Shown: in pieces, positions 1 through 8,699 of the stretch | How positions within the stretch are numbered: position 1 is the stretch's first letter | How the letters are laid out: each line of letters begins with the position of its first letter | Assembly (NCBI RefSeq): GCF_000413935.1 | Contig: NZ_KE340379.1 | Location: 576,595-640,594, forward strand | DNA from: Acinetobacter colistiniresistens | GTDB lineage: Bacteria; Pseudomonadota; Gammaproteobacteria; Pseudomonadales; Moraxellaceae | DNA: 64,000 nt | Direction: 5' to 3' | Translations under genes and position numbers: made by a program | The notes under the pieces: generated by a model | The model's input: only the letters and a program-made list of their open reading frames with translations | What the model was told of the DNA's origin: nothing | Databases searched by the model: none

Positions 1-132
1 TACAAATTCTTTTGGGAACATCAAATTAGTTGGATGGATGAGCAATTAAAATTCAGATTTATAAGAGATAAAATTCCTTTATCTCTTATTTTTATATTAA
101 GTGTTTTTGTAATTGGGATTGTACTTTTTTGA
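1..132 (+). CDS. 3' end of a membrane-protein gene (partial)
   Basis: Frame 1 is open from the first base to a TGA at 130-132, giving 43 residues of a C-terminus that begins outside the window. The last ~18 residues are a hydrophobic helix (IPLSLIFILSVFVIGIVLF) preceded by a basic/aromatic stretch, so the product probably ends in a membrane anchor. It converges on the integrase gene and most likely belongs to the same integrated element. I do not recognise the family from this short tail. Confidence 0.5.
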   Translation, partial: YKFFWEHQISWMDEQLKFRFIRDKIPLSLIFILSVFVIGIVLF

Positions 133-153
133 GCTGTACCACATGGCTTCAGG

Positions 154-1425
154 CTATTTGTGCATGATATATGTTGCCCAATCAGCCATTAAGCCTTTAC
201 GTTTTTCTAAATAGCCTCCACGTAAATAAGAAGCTTCAACCTTATCTGGAAGTTTGTGTGCGAGAACATGTTCACACACTTCTCTACGGTAATCTGTTTT
301 GTCTGCCGACCAATCACGGAAAGTAGACCGAAAGCCATGCGTTGTAATGACTCGGTTTTGTTTGGGATCAATATAGCCTAAGCCATTTTCTTTAAGCTTT
401 TGCTCATGCAGTCGTTTGATTAGGGTCGTCAAAGACATATCAGAAAGCATCTCACCACTCCGTGGCGCAGGGAAGATGAAATCTTGAATTAGAGTATGAT
501 TTTGAATTGATTCAAGCAAACTTATCGCTTCTTTCGACAAAGGCACATGATGTTCCTTTTCTGCTTTCATACGTTCTTTAGGAATAATCCAGACTTTATT
601 CTTAAAATCAATTTCCTGCCATTTCGCCCCAAAAATCTCACCAGAGCGACAGGCGGTTAAAATTGCAAATTCCAGAGCTTTTGGTGAAATTCCTTTTTTC
701 TGTCTTAAGTGTTGGATAAACTCAGCAACCTGTTCATAGGGCAGGGATGGGTGAGGGCGTGATTCCTGCTTTAAATTACCTAATATAGGTTCAAGATTGC
801 CTTTCCATTCGGCAGGGTTGTCACCCTCAAAATATCCCATTGCTTTGGCATAATCAAAAATGGTTTCTATACGACCACGGATACGTTTGGCTGTTTCGTT
901 TTTCTCAACCCAAATAGGTCTTAAAACTTCAGCAATATCGGCTTTGGTAATGTTACTAATAGTAAGATTGCCCAAAGTTGGGTAAATATAAGTTTCTAGT
1001 GTTGATGACCATTGTCCAATATGTTTTTCATTTTTGAGTTCACGGGTTTTATTGGCAATAACAACTTTTGCACATTCCATGAATGTTTTGTTCCGTAGTT
1101 GCTGAACATGAAGCTTTGCAAGCTGTTCCTGTTGATGGACAATTGGATCAATACCACTTCGTATTTGTAATTTTAATTCAGTGGCTTTAGCACGAGCTTC
1201 AGCTAAAGAAACTTCAGGGTATGGACCAATACCAATATCACGTCGATGAGGTTTTAATTTTCCATCTTTATCCAGATGTTTTCCCACCACCGCACGTAAA
1301 ATCCAGACACGGGAAGTTCCTTCGACGTTTAAACAAAGACCATCAACACCACCTACGTGATATCGACCAGTCTCTTTAATTTTTGCTACACTAAGCGCAG
1401 ATAGTTCTTTAGCTTTCTTTGGCAT
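154..1425 (-). CDS. Tyrosine-type site-specific integrase
   Basis: A 423-residue protein with the layout of P4-like phage and genomic-island integrases. The N-terminal arm-binding region (DUF4102-like, ~1-95) contains RDIGIGPYPEVSLAEAR. A core-binding SAM-like domain follows (~105-200), then the catalytic domain (~225-410). Catalytic landmarks are visible: Arg in LTACRSGEI, the HHVPLS lysine/histidine region, THGFRSTFRDW (the H-x-x-R motif), and a C-terminal HKLPDKVEASYLRG segment supplying the final His and Tyr. Length is normal and the frame is intact, so it may be active. It is read away from the tRNA-like sequence at about 1562-1588, which suggests that site is one end of the element and that the rest lies left of the window. 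Confidence 0.93.
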   Translation of the reverse strand: MPKKAKELSALSVAKIKETGRYHVGGVDGLCLNVEGTSRVWILRAVVGKHLDKDGKLKPHRRDIGIGPYPEVSLAEARAKATELKLQIRSGIDPIVHQQEQLAKLHVQQLRNKTFMECAKVVIANKTRELKNEKHIGQWSSTLETYIYPTLGNLTISNITKADIAEVLRPIWVEKNETAKRIRGRIETIFDYAKAMGYFEGDNPAEWKGNLEPILGNLKQESRPHPSLPYEQVAEFIQHLRQKKGISPKALEFAILTACRSGEIFGAKWQEIDFKNKVWIIPKERMKAEKEHHVPLSKEAISLLESIQNHTLIQDFIFPAPRSGEMLSDMSLTTLIKRLHEQKLKENGLGYIDPKQNRVITTHGFRSTFRDWSADKTDYRREVCEHVLAHKLPDKVEASYLRGGYLEKRKGLMADWATYIMHK

Positions 1426-1561
1426 GTTATTGTCTACCCCTCAAATTACCCCTCATAAAATACTGGAAATAGTCGGATTAGACAAGACTGAGTTGGATGG
1501 GTGTAATTGTAATTAATTGAAAAATATTAATTTATAATATTGGATTGGACTTCTTAGGATT

Positions 1562-1588
1562 GGTGTTAGACGGACACCGCTTCCGCCA
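1562..1588 (+). other. Possible att site: 3' tip of a tRNA-Ser gene
   Basis: The sequence CGCTTCCGCCA at 1578-1588 matches, from memory, the acceptor strand, discriminator and CCA of Acinetobacter-type tRNA-Ser genes that begin GGAAGCG. A short stem (GTGT/ACAC) precedes it, but there is no normal TTCGA T-loop and no tRNA body. It is therefore a remnant, not a working tRNA. Its place between an integrase start codon and a strong terminator fits the duplicated 3' end left by integration into a tRNA gene. This is inference; the intact tRNA would lie outside the window. Confidence 0.4.
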
Positions 1589-1596
1589 AATTCAAA

Positions 1597-1624
1597 AAGC
1601 CCTTGTGAAAACAAGGGCTTTTTT
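1597..1624 (+). terminator. Rho-independent terminator
   Basis: A 10-bp perfect stem, AAGCCCTTGT / ACAAGGGCTT, with a 4-base loop, runs into six T. It lies just after the tRNA-like CCA, as a terminator of a tRNA gene would. The interval 1625-1812 shows nothing further. Confidence 0.85.
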
Positions 1625-1812
1625 GTGTTTTTGTCTTACCTTATATAGTAATACACATAAAAACTGGACTAAATAGAACATAATTAGAATGGATCGGATT
1701 ATTCAGACTTTAGCTTGATTTTTTAGTGGGCTTATTGCATTTAATACGATTAAACAATTTTATAAAATCATGTTTTTTAACTCATAAATATGTATTATCG
1801 TAATATCTCTGT

Positions 1813-2139
1813 TTACTGTGGTTCTACTTGTTGTACTGTACAATAATTTGGATTGTGAGAGTAATCTCCATCAACGTAGACAGTCACACTTCTTTTCTTC
1901 TGGTACCATTGAGAAAGTGTTACAGCTATAATTGTTTTTCTAGATTGTGGAATTAACATCCAACCATATGCTGTTTTATTTTTGCACACATCAGGAAGAT
2001 TCCCTGCTTCTAATTTAATTAACAATCCTTCTGTTATACTCGTAATTCTAGTGAGAGTCCCAGTTGTATATATAGCTTCTGCATGAATAGATTGTATTCC
2101 TACGGCTAATAATATTATATACATTAGTATTTGTTTCAT
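1813..2139 (-). CDS. Small exported protein, RHS-island family, copy 1
   Basis: A 108-residue protein with a Sec signal peptide (MKQILMYIILLAVGIQSIHA, cleavage after Ala ~20) and a mature domain of ~88 residues. Two cysteines, in PDVCKN and NYCTV, could form a disulfide in the periplasm. The pattern of I/V-rich strands, a central helix (ITLSQWYQKK-like) and a late VTVYVDG strand is shared with the neighbours at 2158, 2504, 3351, 10264 and 10620. This is a divergent paralogous family around the RHS genes. Fold and job are unknown. The size, signal peptide and strand/helix/strand order are reminiscent of small OB-fold B-subunit-like proteins, which is a guess. Confidence 0.7.
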   Translation of the reverse strand: MKQILMYIILLAVGIQSIHAEAIYTTGTLTRITSITEGLLIKLEAGNLPDVCKNKTAYGWMLIPQSRKTIIAVTLSQWYQKKRSVTVYVDGDYSHNPNYCTVQQVEPQ

Positions 2140-2157
2140 TTTTTAAATTTTTCCAAT

Positions 2158-2487
2158 TTAGCGGATGTGAAAGAATTCAAGAGTTGCCCATCCACCATAA
2201 CAACCAGTTATATACACATCAACGGTTTTCTTTGAAATAAATGCTGTAAGTAGAGAAGCATAAGTTCTTTTTCCACTGGTAGTTCCCCCAGAAAATCGAA
2301 ATTCATTTGTTGGTGTATAAGTGCAATTCTCAAGAGACCCAAATACTGGGCCTGATAAAGTAACAAAACATGTATCAGAAGAAATATGACAGCCTATATC
2401 TATGATTTTGCGATTCGAAATACTTTCTGCTGCAAATGTTGTAGAGCTAATTGCTAAAATTAAAATAAATATTATGTTTTTAAACAC
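2158..2487 (-). CDS. Small exported protein, RHS-island family, copy 2
   Basis: 109 residues with a clear signal peptide (MFKNIIFILILAISSTTFA). The mature part has cysteines at GCHIS, DTCFV, NCTYT and TGCYGG, so two disulfides are possible. The segment TYASLLTAFISKKTVDVY aligns by eye with MYATLLSAFHAQTVISGW in the copy at 10264 and with RQLAMLMMAQATNKTVSV in the copy at 3351. That shared core links the family despite little other identity. It is read in the same direction as copy 1, 18 bp upstream of it, so the two are probably co-transcribed. Function unknown. Confidence 0.7.
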   Translation of the reverse strand: MFKNIIFILILAISSTTFAAESISNRKIIDIGCHISSDTCFVTLSGPVFGSLENCTYTPTNEFRFSGGTTSGKRTYASLLTAFISKKTVDVYITGCYGGWATLEFFHIR

Positions 2488-2503
2488 TTTAGTTTCCTTG
2501 TGG

Positions 2504-2820
2504 TTAATACATTCTCACCATTGCTGGTGTATTAGAATAATCAGTTTCATCACAATTGTAATTATCTTCCCAATAACGCAAATTGATATTTTTTTTCATT
2601 GCATAGGCTTGCATTAATATACCCAAGTAAGGTTTTGTTGATGGCGCAGACATAGACCAATAAATTTCCAAGACTCTTTTCCATTTTGAGATCTAAGTAA
2701 TACTAATAAATCATTAGTTTGAGTTTGAACCATAGAAACCTTGTAAGGTCCACAATCAGTTTGTGCTGAAGAAAACGTAGAAATTAGCGACAATGTAATT
2801 AAAATGCAATATTTGTTCAT
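2504..2820 (-). pseudogene. Frameshifted small exported protein, RHS-island family
   Basis: Translation from the ATG at 2820 gives a signal peptide (MNKYCILITLSLISTFSSAQ) and a mature start with DCGPYKVSMVQTQ. Near 2660-2670 (plus strand TAAATTTCCA) the frame goes wrong and stops early. Shifting frame there restores the family pattern (APSTKPYLGILMQAYAMKKN, then NLRYWEDNYNC) and runs to a TAA at 2504-2506. One missing A in an A-run explains it. The gene is therefore either recently inactivated or shows a sequencing error in a homopolymer. Confidence 0.65.
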
Positions 2821-2910
2821 ATTTACTCCATTTTTTTTGGTTTTTGATACAATATTTGACAATATTATATTTTTTATATACAAAAGATAAGGAAAAGTAA
2901 ACAGGCTTTA

Positions 2911-3235
2911 TAAGTGGAAGAATCTCAATATTCCTTTTATTTATTGCAAGTGTTCTAAGTGTTAACACTACTTGCGCTAGTGCTTACTCTGATCAGGTTT
3001 AAATAATCAGTGTCCGAGATAAGGAAGGTTCAGTTTTACATTTGAGGTGAAAGAATAGGTAAAAGACCTACATGTGCAACAAGTTTGTATATGGTTATAA
3101 AAATGAAAATGGTTCAACGGATAAAAACTGTTGATAATTTTTACGTCAGGAAAAGCTTAAGATAAATCAGTGCCAACGGAAGGTGTGAATATTTAGAATC
3201 GCTGAGATGATGGTGATGGCTTAAGCGTAGTTTTC
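2911..3235 (+). pseudogene. Decayed small exported protein, RHS-island family
   Basis: No open frame is present, but the plus-strand frame through 2916-3000 reads ISIFLLFIASVLSVNTTCAS, a signal-peptide-like stretch. It continues IISVRDKEGSVLHL after one stop, close to the intact copy at 3351 (IEAIVVRDSDGLVYIYL). Further on, YKNENGSTDKNC matches MIKNENSPTGRRQ of that copy. Several in-frame stops and at least one frame change mark it as a dead duplicate. Boundaries are approximate. Confidence 0.55.
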
Positions 3236-3350
3236 ATAGAATAGATATTTTTTTGATAAAAAAGTCTATTTTAAATGCTATCAAAATAGCAAGATAAAAA
3301 TTTATGGAAGTAATTACTACAAATATCAAATGCAATATCAGGGGTAATAT

Positions 3351-3701
3351 ATGAGATATCTAAGTCAACTTATTTTATTGTTTTCTTCAATTTTTTTCAT
3401 AAATAATGTTTCTGCAAGTGAATACACTGGGAAAATTGAGGCCATTGTAGTACGTGACTCAGATGGGCTTGTTTATATTTATTTAAGTGGTAATCGTTCA
3501 AGTGATATTCCTGATTGTGCAAAAAATACAAGTTATATGATGATAAAAAATGAAAATAGCCCTACTGGGAGAAGACAACTCGCTATGCTGATGATGGCTC
3601 AAGCTACGAACAAAACCGTTAGTGTTACTGGTACGAATAAATGTACAAGATGGCCTGATGGTGAAGATATAGAAGCAATTATACTGAGAAACCATAAGTG
3701 A
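3351..3701 (+). CDS. Small exported protein, RHS-island family, copy 3
   Basis: 116 residues with a signal peptide (MRYLSQLILLFSSIFFINNVSA) and a ~94-residue mature domain containing GKIEAIVVRDSDG, PDCAKNTSYMMIKNE and NKTVSVTGTNKCTRW. Two cysteines are placed as in the other copies. It ends 31 bp before the start of the RHS shell gene and is on the same strand, so it may be the first gene of the RHS operon. The fixed presence of such genes on both sides of the RHS pair suggests they are accessory, adaptor or immunity-like, but nothing in the sequence proves it. Confidence 0.7.
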   Translation: MRYLSQLILLFSSIFFINNVSASEYTGKIEAIVVRDSDGLVYIYLSGNRSSDIPDCAKNTSYMMIKNENSPTGRRQLAMLMMAQATNKTVSVTGTNKCTRWPDGEDIEAIILRNHK

Positions 3702-3732
3702 TTGATTCAAATAATTAGCATGGGTGCTGTTC

Positions 3733-6700
3733 ATGAGAATAATTTTAAGTTTTGTTTTAAGTCTATTGAGTTCTATGCTTTATGCAGGAGCAATTGATTG
3801 GTCGGTTGCAATGACTTCATTTCCATCTGACCAAAGTGTTGGAGACACAGGCCAAGAGAAAACACCAAATGGCTATGTTGATTTAACGAGTGGGAATCTT
3901 GTATTTGATGTGCCTGAAGTAACGTTAAAGGGTGATCGTGGTCTAAATTTTACGCTTTCACGTTCGTATGGAAAGGTAAATAATGGCTTCCGTTCAATGG
4001 GAAATTGGGAGTTGGAGTCACCACGCTTAGTTATGATGACTGGCGCATCGACAAAATTAAAAGGTGATATGGATGGGAGTGGGATATGCCAAAGTAATGG
4101 AGATTATTCAAATGATAAGAGTTATGCCGGCTCCCCAATTTATAGCACATCGATTATTGATGCAGGATATAAAAATGAAACGATTAAATCTTATTTAGAA
4201 TTGGTAAATGCTAATTACTTAAAAAAAATATCCTTTGCTTTAACTAAGGCTACGCCTAAACAAAGCGAAGTAGATCAGAATAGAGCAATTAACTCTTATT
4301 ACTCTAGCGGGGTCTATAACGGGATAGGAAGTGTTGTAAATAATACTGCTACAATATCAGCAAGTGCAAAAAACTTTACAGATAATTTGGCTTCTGGAAA
4401 TAAAAATAATATTAATGCGCTTGTTGCTAACTTAAACATTACAAAAGATTTGTTAAATATTTCTTTTAATCAAAATAATGTCACTAAGGTTGAACTAGTA
4501 TATTCATATAATACAAAATCTATTGTTAAAGGATCAAAAAGTACTATTGATTTTGTGGTTGATGTTATCAATTCTTTTAATAGTGACCTTCTTGGTGGTG
4601 ATCCGATTATAAGGTTTTATAATAATACATCAAGTTTACCAATTGTTTTAAAAGGTGCTAATGGTGCGCCTCTCGATACGAGGCAGCTTGAAGTTTTAGT
4701 CAATACAAATGCTTATGCGAATACACTTTTGGCTTTAATGCAGTTAAAGTGGGTGCCAAATGGAAGCGTAACTAAAAGTCAAGATTGGCTAATATTACCT
4801 GCAGATACTAGAACAGATGATTTTGGTCTTGATGCCATTGTTGATCCACGGCAAAGAGCCATAAATCTATATTTACCAGGACAGAAAAATGTAACCTTTT
4901 ATCCAATAAAAAGTGGAGTAACTGGATATCCACAGTCAGCTCGCTATGTATCACAAGATAACTGGTTTATTTCATGTGAAAATGCTGGAAATGACTTTAA
5001 AGTTAGATCACCAAATGGGGTGACGTATTCATTCCCAGTTCAAAATAGAGAGAACCAGACTGGTTTTCCAACAGTGTTTTCTGGTCAATATATTGCTGGT
5101 CGAGTAAGTGTATATGCTTCAAAAGTAGAAAATCAGTATGGTGAATCTTATCTGATGACTTACCACAAAGTAGAAAATACCAACCAAACCTATCAAGGTT
5201 ATAATAGCTCATCAAAATTATTTCTTGAGCGCGTAAAACATCAATTGGATGGTAGAGATACTTCTACCAATGATGCTTTACTATTGTCATATGCTAAGTA
5301 TAAAAATGGCTCAATAGTATCTGAAAATAAGAATGACTTTTCAAATGTCTCAGGTGATATTGTTTTAGCTAATATTAAACGCTTTGTTAATGGTAAGTAT
5401 CTGACTTGGAAAGCATATGTTTATGGTGGTGGTAGTTTAGCCCAGTCTGATTACCTAAATAATTATTTGTCTTCCAGTGGTGGTAATACTGTAGGACAAA
5501 TTCAGAATAAACAAGCGGCTAATGTATATCTAAAAAGTGTTGGAGATGTAATTGGTGATGCCATTGTATATAGTTATGGAGGGCCATATCGGATAGTTGG
5601 TAATCACCCGAAATCGAATAACGGTGTTACAGCACAAGGCTATATGTGGTTTTATAGTGATTTAACTAATGTTAAATATTTTAAAAGCTCTAGTGCTGGA
5701 TTGATTAATGGAAAGTCCGTAGGTTGGGCATATGCATTAATCAATATATCTCGTCCGGGCTTTGTTGAAGATAAAGCTTTTAGAGTAACAACCTCGGTTT
5801 ATTCTGGAATAGATGTAAATCCGTATCAAATCAATTATGGTTACAGCCGCGATGATACAACACATGAGCAAACTACAACTGTCACAACAAAAGATACGGT
5901 AACAGGACTTTCCAAAATTTATACCTATGTAATGCATGCTTTCGCTGGTGGTAGTGCAGAAAATTATTTACATGGATTACTGAAAAAAATTAAAATTGGT
6001 GACCGTGATGAAAGTTATTTTTGGACAACAAAATCTCTTATTGGTCAAAAACCAAAAGCGACTGGTAATAATTATACTGATTATGAAGATGTTTATTTAG
6101 TACGTTTGGCTCAAAAAAACATTAGTCATTTTGGTGAGTACAGAACTGCTTATAGTAATTTTGATCAGTATGGGAATGCTCAGACAATTTCATCAACAGG
6201 AATGAATGGAACTAACTCTATTCAGTTACCGGATACGTCTATCACATACTTCAATGCAGATTATACAAATAGTAATGTTGATGCAGGAAATTTACCGTGG
6301 ATCATTGGCTTAGCTAAGCAAAAGAATTCAGGTAATTTTAATATCCAAACAACGGATTACGATACGCAGGGTTCGGTGCGAAGTGATGCACAAGCTGGCC
6401 GTATTACCAAATATAAATATGAAACACGTTCTTTCTCCAGTTGTCTAGGTGATTTGGCTAACTTCCAGTGGTCTAACTTTATCGGTTGTATGTCCAGCTA
6501 TGTTTTTGGTGATCAGCATATCGGTTTGCCAATTGAAGTTGATGTTGGAAATGGGAAACAAGTTACTCAATTTGCAGCTTATCAAAAAGGTGTACCAACT
6601 CGAATCAAGCTAGCAAGTGGAGGGGTGGAAACGAATGTTGTTGATGAGTTTGGTAATATCATCTTTCATGCTGATGCAGATGGTGTTCGTTCACAAAACC

Positions 6701-8691
6701 AATATGACGATGCTGGACGTTTGAAAGTTGAGACTCCAATCGTAGGCCTAGCTGAAACCATAATTAATTATGATGGTTTAACCATATCTAAGACAGTTAA
6801 TGGTGGTGCTTCATTTAATAAAACTGAAAAATATAATGGTGATGGTCTGCTTATTTGGAGCGAGGATCGAGCATCTGATAAATCAATAGTAAATAGTAAT
6901 AAATATGATGCTTTTGGAAATCTATTGTTCAAATCAAATTCAAGTTTGGGTGGAACAAATTCTGGAGTGACCACTAGTTATGACATGTTCAATCGCCCAA
7001 TCAGTGTCAATGATAATGGTAGTACGGTCACATACTGCTATCAATCTTGTAGTGGTCGTACAGGAGCCATTGCGAGAACCACGGATGTTTCAGGGTTTAC
7101 AGAATCTAATTTCTTGGCCGTGGGAGATTTTGGTAGTGATTTAAAAACTTGGGTTTCACGTAAAGGAGGCGATGGCTCCGTTTTCCAAACAACAACAGAA
7201 TATGAACTGGCAATTTTAAAACCTAGAGTTGCGGTCTCTGGCAACTCTGTACAAAGTTATACTTATAATGCGAATGCGACTTTAGCGACAGAAAAAGATA
7301 ATGGAATTAATGGGCAAAAAGCATTTAATTATGATGATACAGGACGAATTATTGCTATCTCACATCCAGATAGTTCAGTTGAAAATATTGGCTATGCGCC
7401 ATTGAATGACTCGATTGCTACACGAAACTGGAGAGGTGTCACTACAACGTATTTATATAGTCTAGCGGGTCGTTTAAAGTCTAATAGTAATGGTAATACG
7501 ACACAGGTTTTTGACCGTGATAACTATGGGCGTGTTGAAAGTCATACACAAATAGTCGCAGGGAATGATCTCAATCAATCATATACGACGCGTTACGGTT
7601 ACAATGCATTAGGTCAGATTACTTCAATTATTTATCCAAATGGAAAGTCAGTAAACTTAACTAGTCAGAATGCTTTTGGTGAAATAACTACAATTCCAAA
7701 TGTTATTCAGTCACTTGGTTATAATGCTTTACATCAATTGACTTCAGTACAAGCCAATCCTGATGTCATGTGGACATATTCATATAGTGAAAATGGATTA
7801 CCAAGCAATGTTTCTGCAATAGGCTTAGATAAATGCATTGTTAATATTGGTTATGGTTATGATGCTTTGAATCGTATCAATAAATTGAACGATAATTGTG
7901 GGGCAATCTATAACGCTACGATTAACCGCTACGGTACAGGTTTAATGAGTTCTGTAGATTTGGATCAAGCTTATTATCAATATAGTTATAATAATGATGA
8001 TATCACCTCAGTCAATATCACCTCCAAAAGTGCAAATGTTACTCCAGCTATTTACACCTATAATTATGCAAATAATACGTCACGTTTGAATAACGTAACT
8101 GGGTCAGCTTATAGCTTTAGTTACGATGCCATGGGCAATGTTACAAATGATGGTATCCGTACCTTAACCTATGACTCTTATGGTCGTATGAATACAAATG
8201 GCAGTGAGACTTATATTTATAATGCGGATGGCTTACGTGTTCGAGCGATTAGAGATGATGGCATAACCGATTATGTGTATGGTCTTGACGGTAATTTGGC
8301 TTATGACATAAATCATAAAACAGGTTATAGCAAAGCATATGTCTATGTTGCAGATAAGTTAGTCGCAACTTTAGAGCGCTATCCAGATGATAATAAAGGC
8401 TTTGATTTTGTGAATGATTTTGAGGCTGCTGAATTGGGTATCACTAACTTATTGGATAGCTATATCGATAGTGATGATGATGGATTACCAGATTACTTAG
8501 AACGATTCATTGGATCTGACCCAAATAACCCAGATACAGATGGTGATGGACATAAAGATGGTTATGAATATGAACAATTAGGTGCAAAAGGAGTATTGAA
8601 TCCAAATATTAAGCCAACCGAACCAGATCCGAAAGAAGATATGGCAGCTTGGTTACCACCAATCTTAGATATGCTTCTTGAAGATGACTGA
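3733..8691 (+). CDS. Secreted RHS/YD-repeat shell protein without its tip
   Basis: About 1652 residues from the ATG at 3733, chosen because MRIILSFVLSLLSSMLYAGA is a signal peptide; a GTG at 3724 is also in frame. The N-terminal part has the RHS-type opening (TSGNLVFDVPEVTLKGDRGL). The region ~880-1560 is dense in YD repeats such as NQYDDAGRLKVETP, YNALGQITSI and YDAMGNVTNDG, which in this superfamily wind into a hollow shell. The last ~60 residues carry thrombospondin-3/EF-like Asp-rich repeats (DSDDDGLPDYLERF, DTDGDGHKDGYEY). Unusually, the RHS core motif and toxin are missing from the C-terminus and lie in the next gene, 8 bp downstream. No PAAR, VgrG or EagR gene is nearby, so export is probably Sec-dependent. 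Confidence 0.88.
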   Translation: MRIILSFVLSLLSSMLYAGAIDWSVAMTSFPSDQSVGDTGQEKTPNGYVDLTSGNLVFDVPEVTLKGDRGLNFTLSRSYGKVNNGFRSMGNWELESPRLVMMTGASTKLKGDMDGSGICQSNGDYSNDKSYAGSPIYSTSIIDAGYKNETIKSYLELVNANYLKKISFALTKATPKQSEVDQNRAINSYYSSGVYNGIGSVVNNTATISASAKNFTDNLASGNKNNINALVANLNITKDLLNISFNQNNVTKVELVYSYNTKSIVKGSKSTIDFVVDVINSFNSDLLGGDPIIRFYNNTSSLPIVLKGANGAPLDTRQLEVLVNTNAYANTLLALMQLKWVPNGSVTKSQDWLILPADTRTDDFGLDAIVDPRQRAINLYLPGQKNVTFYPIKSGVTGYPQSARYVSQDNWFISCENAGNDFKVRSPNGVTYSFPVQNRENQTGFPTVFSGQYIAGRVSVYASKVENQYGESYLMTYHKVENTNQTYQGYNSSSKLFLERVKHQLDGRDTSTNDALLLSYAKYKNGSIVSENKNDFSNVSGDIVLANIKRFVNGKYLTWKAYVYGGGSLAQSDYLNNYLSSSGGNTVGQIQNKQAANVYLKSVGDVIGDAIVYSYGGPYRIVGNHPKSNNGVTAQGYMWFYSDLTNVKYFKSSSAGLINGKSVGWAYALINISRPGFVEDKAFRVTTSVYSGIDVNPYQINYGYSRDDTTHEQTTTVTTKDTVTGLSKIYTYVMHAFAGGSAENYLHGLLKKIKIGDRDESYFWTTKSLIGQKPKATGNNYTDYEDVYLVRLAQKNISHFGEYRTAYSNFDQYGNAQTISSTGMNGTNSIQLPDTSITYFNADYTNSNVDAGNLPWIIGLAKQKNSGNFNIQTTDYDTQGSVRSDAQAGRITKYKYETRSFSSCLGDLANFQWSNFIGCMSSYVFGDQHIGLPIEVDVGNGKQVTQFAAYQKGVPTRIKLASGGVETNVVDEFGNIIFHADADGVRSQNQYDDAGRLKVETPIVGLAETIINYDGLTISKTVNGGASFNKTEKYNGDGLLIWSEDRASDKSIVNSNKYDAFGNLLFKSNSSLGGTNSGVTTSYDMFNRPISVNDNGSTVTYCYQSCSGRTGAIARTTDVSGFTESNFLAVGDFGSDLKTWVSRKGGDGSVFQTTTEYELAILKPRVAVSGNSVQSYTYNANATLATEKDNGINGQKAFNYDDTGRIIAISHPDSSVENIGYAPLNDSIATRNWRGVTTTYLYSLAGRLKSNSNGNTTQVFDRDNYGRVESHTQIVAGNDLNQSYTTRYGYNALGQITSIIYPNGKSVNLTSQNAFGEITTIPNVIQSLGYNALHQLTSVQANPDVMWTYSYSENGLPSNVSAIGLDKCIVNIGYGYDALNRINKLNDNCGAIYNATINRYGTGLMSSVDLDQAYYQYSYNNDDITSVNITSKSANVTPAIYTYNYANNTSRLNNVTGSAYSFSYDAMGNVTNDGIRTLTYDSYGRMNTNGSETYIYNADGLRVRAIRDDGITDYVYGLDGNLAYDINHKTGYSKAYVYVADKLVATLERYPDDNKGFDFVNDFEAAELGITNLLDSYIDSDDDGLPDYLERFIGSDPNNPDTDGDGHKDGYEYEQLGAKGVLNPNIKPTEPDPKEDMAAWLPPILDMLLEDD

Positions 8692-8699
8692 GAGGACGA

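Noticed and set aside
1562..1588. A functional tRNA gene
   Set aside because: Only the acceptor 3' strand and CCA are present. No D, anticodon or normal T-loop can be folded upstream, so it is listed as a remnant.
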